Origin: an uncultured SAR86 cluster bacterium
GTDB taxonomy: Bacteria; Pseudomonadota; Gammaproteobacteria; Magnimaribacterales; Magnimaribacteraceae
Assembly (NCBI GenBank): GCA_902554355.1
Contig: CACDOC010000008.1
Location: 1-36,621, forward strand
Direction: 5' to 3'
Length of the DNA: 36,621 nt
Below are positions 36,359-36,621 of the stretch, in pieces; within the stretch, counting starts at the first letter, position 1, and every line of letters starts with the position of its first letter. The translations under genes were made by a program, and so were the position numbers. Under the pieces are notes generated by a model. It was not told where the DNA came from. It saw only the letters and a list, made by a program, of their open reading frames with translations, and ran no database searches.

Positions 36359-36621
36359 ATGAAATTAAAACTTAAAAACTTCGCGGCGTTATTTATATGC
36401 ATCTTTATCGCTAGCTGCAGTCTTCCTAAGACTTATGAAGTAGTTATTGCCCAAGGAAATCTTGTAGATCAAGAAATGATAGATAAGTTAGAAGTAGGTA
36501 TGACAGAATCTCAAGTTAAATTCGTTATGGGTTCCCCTTTAATATCAGATACCTTCTATCCAAATAGATGGGATTATTTTACTTCTGTGACGCAGGGCTC
36601 TGAAACTTTTACGGAACAAAA
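36359..36621 (+). CDS. bamE: Outer membrane lipoprotein BamE (partial, cut by window end)
   Basis: The first 87 codons are present and the frame is open at the window end. The N-terminus is a lipoprotein signal with the lipobox IASC (cysteine at residue 20). The mature part has QGNLVDQEMIDKLEVGMTES followed by QVKFVMGSPLISDTFYPNRW. This matches E. coli BamE, including VGMTQQQVAYALGTPLMSD. BamE is a small BAM-complex lipoprotein that stabilises BamA-BamD. Divergent placement next to fur is conserved (omlA-fur in Pseudomonas). No good Shine-Dalgarno sequence is seen before the ATG. Confidence 0.92.
   Translation, partial: MKLKLKNFAALFICIFIASCSLPKTYEVVIAQGNLVDQEMIDKLEVGMTESQVKFVMGSPLISDTFYPNRWDYFTSVTQGSETFTEQ

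Overview
The window looks like a stretch of chromosome from an AT-rich marine gammaproteobacterium with a streamlined genome. Evidence: GC is roughly one third by eye, genes are packed with overlapping or abutting ends, and gene order follows the Pseudomonas-type gammaproteobacterial core. The composition and compactness suggest a SAR86-like lineage, but that placement is inference. No tRNA, rRNA, CRISPR array, insertion sequence, phage gene or recognisable defence system is visible. Almost every gene belongs to a known family.

Layout. (1) 1-3264, + strand: the tail of pepA, then holC and valS, the usual pepA-holC-valS string. (2) 3310-8684: an accessory block. It holds a membrane-anchored cold-shock-domain protein (+), a minus-strand run of tas, elaA, a parvulin-type prolyl isomerase and a HupE/UreJ-like membrane protein, a thiol peroxidase of the glutathione peroxidase family (+), and holD-rimI (-). 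(3) 8685-12031, +: a leader with two hairpins, then leuA of the long Pseudomonas/yeast type, then a GPH/MFS symporter. (4) 31160 down to 12043, - strand: a 17-gene, nearly gapless run, rpsB-tsf-frr-uppS-cdsA-dxr-rseP-bamA-skp-lpxD-fabZ-lpxA-lpxB-rnhB-dnaE-accA-tilS. (5) 36282 down to 31344, - strand: fur, then the heat-shock set grpE-dnaK-dnaJ, then dapB. bamE starts divergently at 36359 and is cut by the window end.

The large run joins translation (S2, EF-Ts, ribosome recycling, tRNA lysidine) to envelope building: undecaprenyl phosphate, CDP-diacylglycerol, isoprenoid precursor, lipid A, outer-membrane protein insertion, and the periplasmic chaperone and protease. It also carries DNA replication and fatty-acid initiation genes. 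HolC and HolD, partners in the clamp-loader chi-psi pair, are both present but in separate transcription units, and the polymerase subunit DnaE they serve is in the same window.

The best second-look signals are these. pyrH is missing from its near-universal slot between tsf and frr, and recN from its slot between fur and grpE. The rpsB leader has one segment that can pair with either of two partners. Two near-consensus sigma-32 promoters with identical 13-nt spacers precede grpE and dnaK. S2 has an acidic tail of about 70 residues. A cold-shock domain is tethered to the membrane. A parvulin overlaps a HupE/UreJ-like gene. leuA has a structured leader. I found no convincing new multi-gene system.
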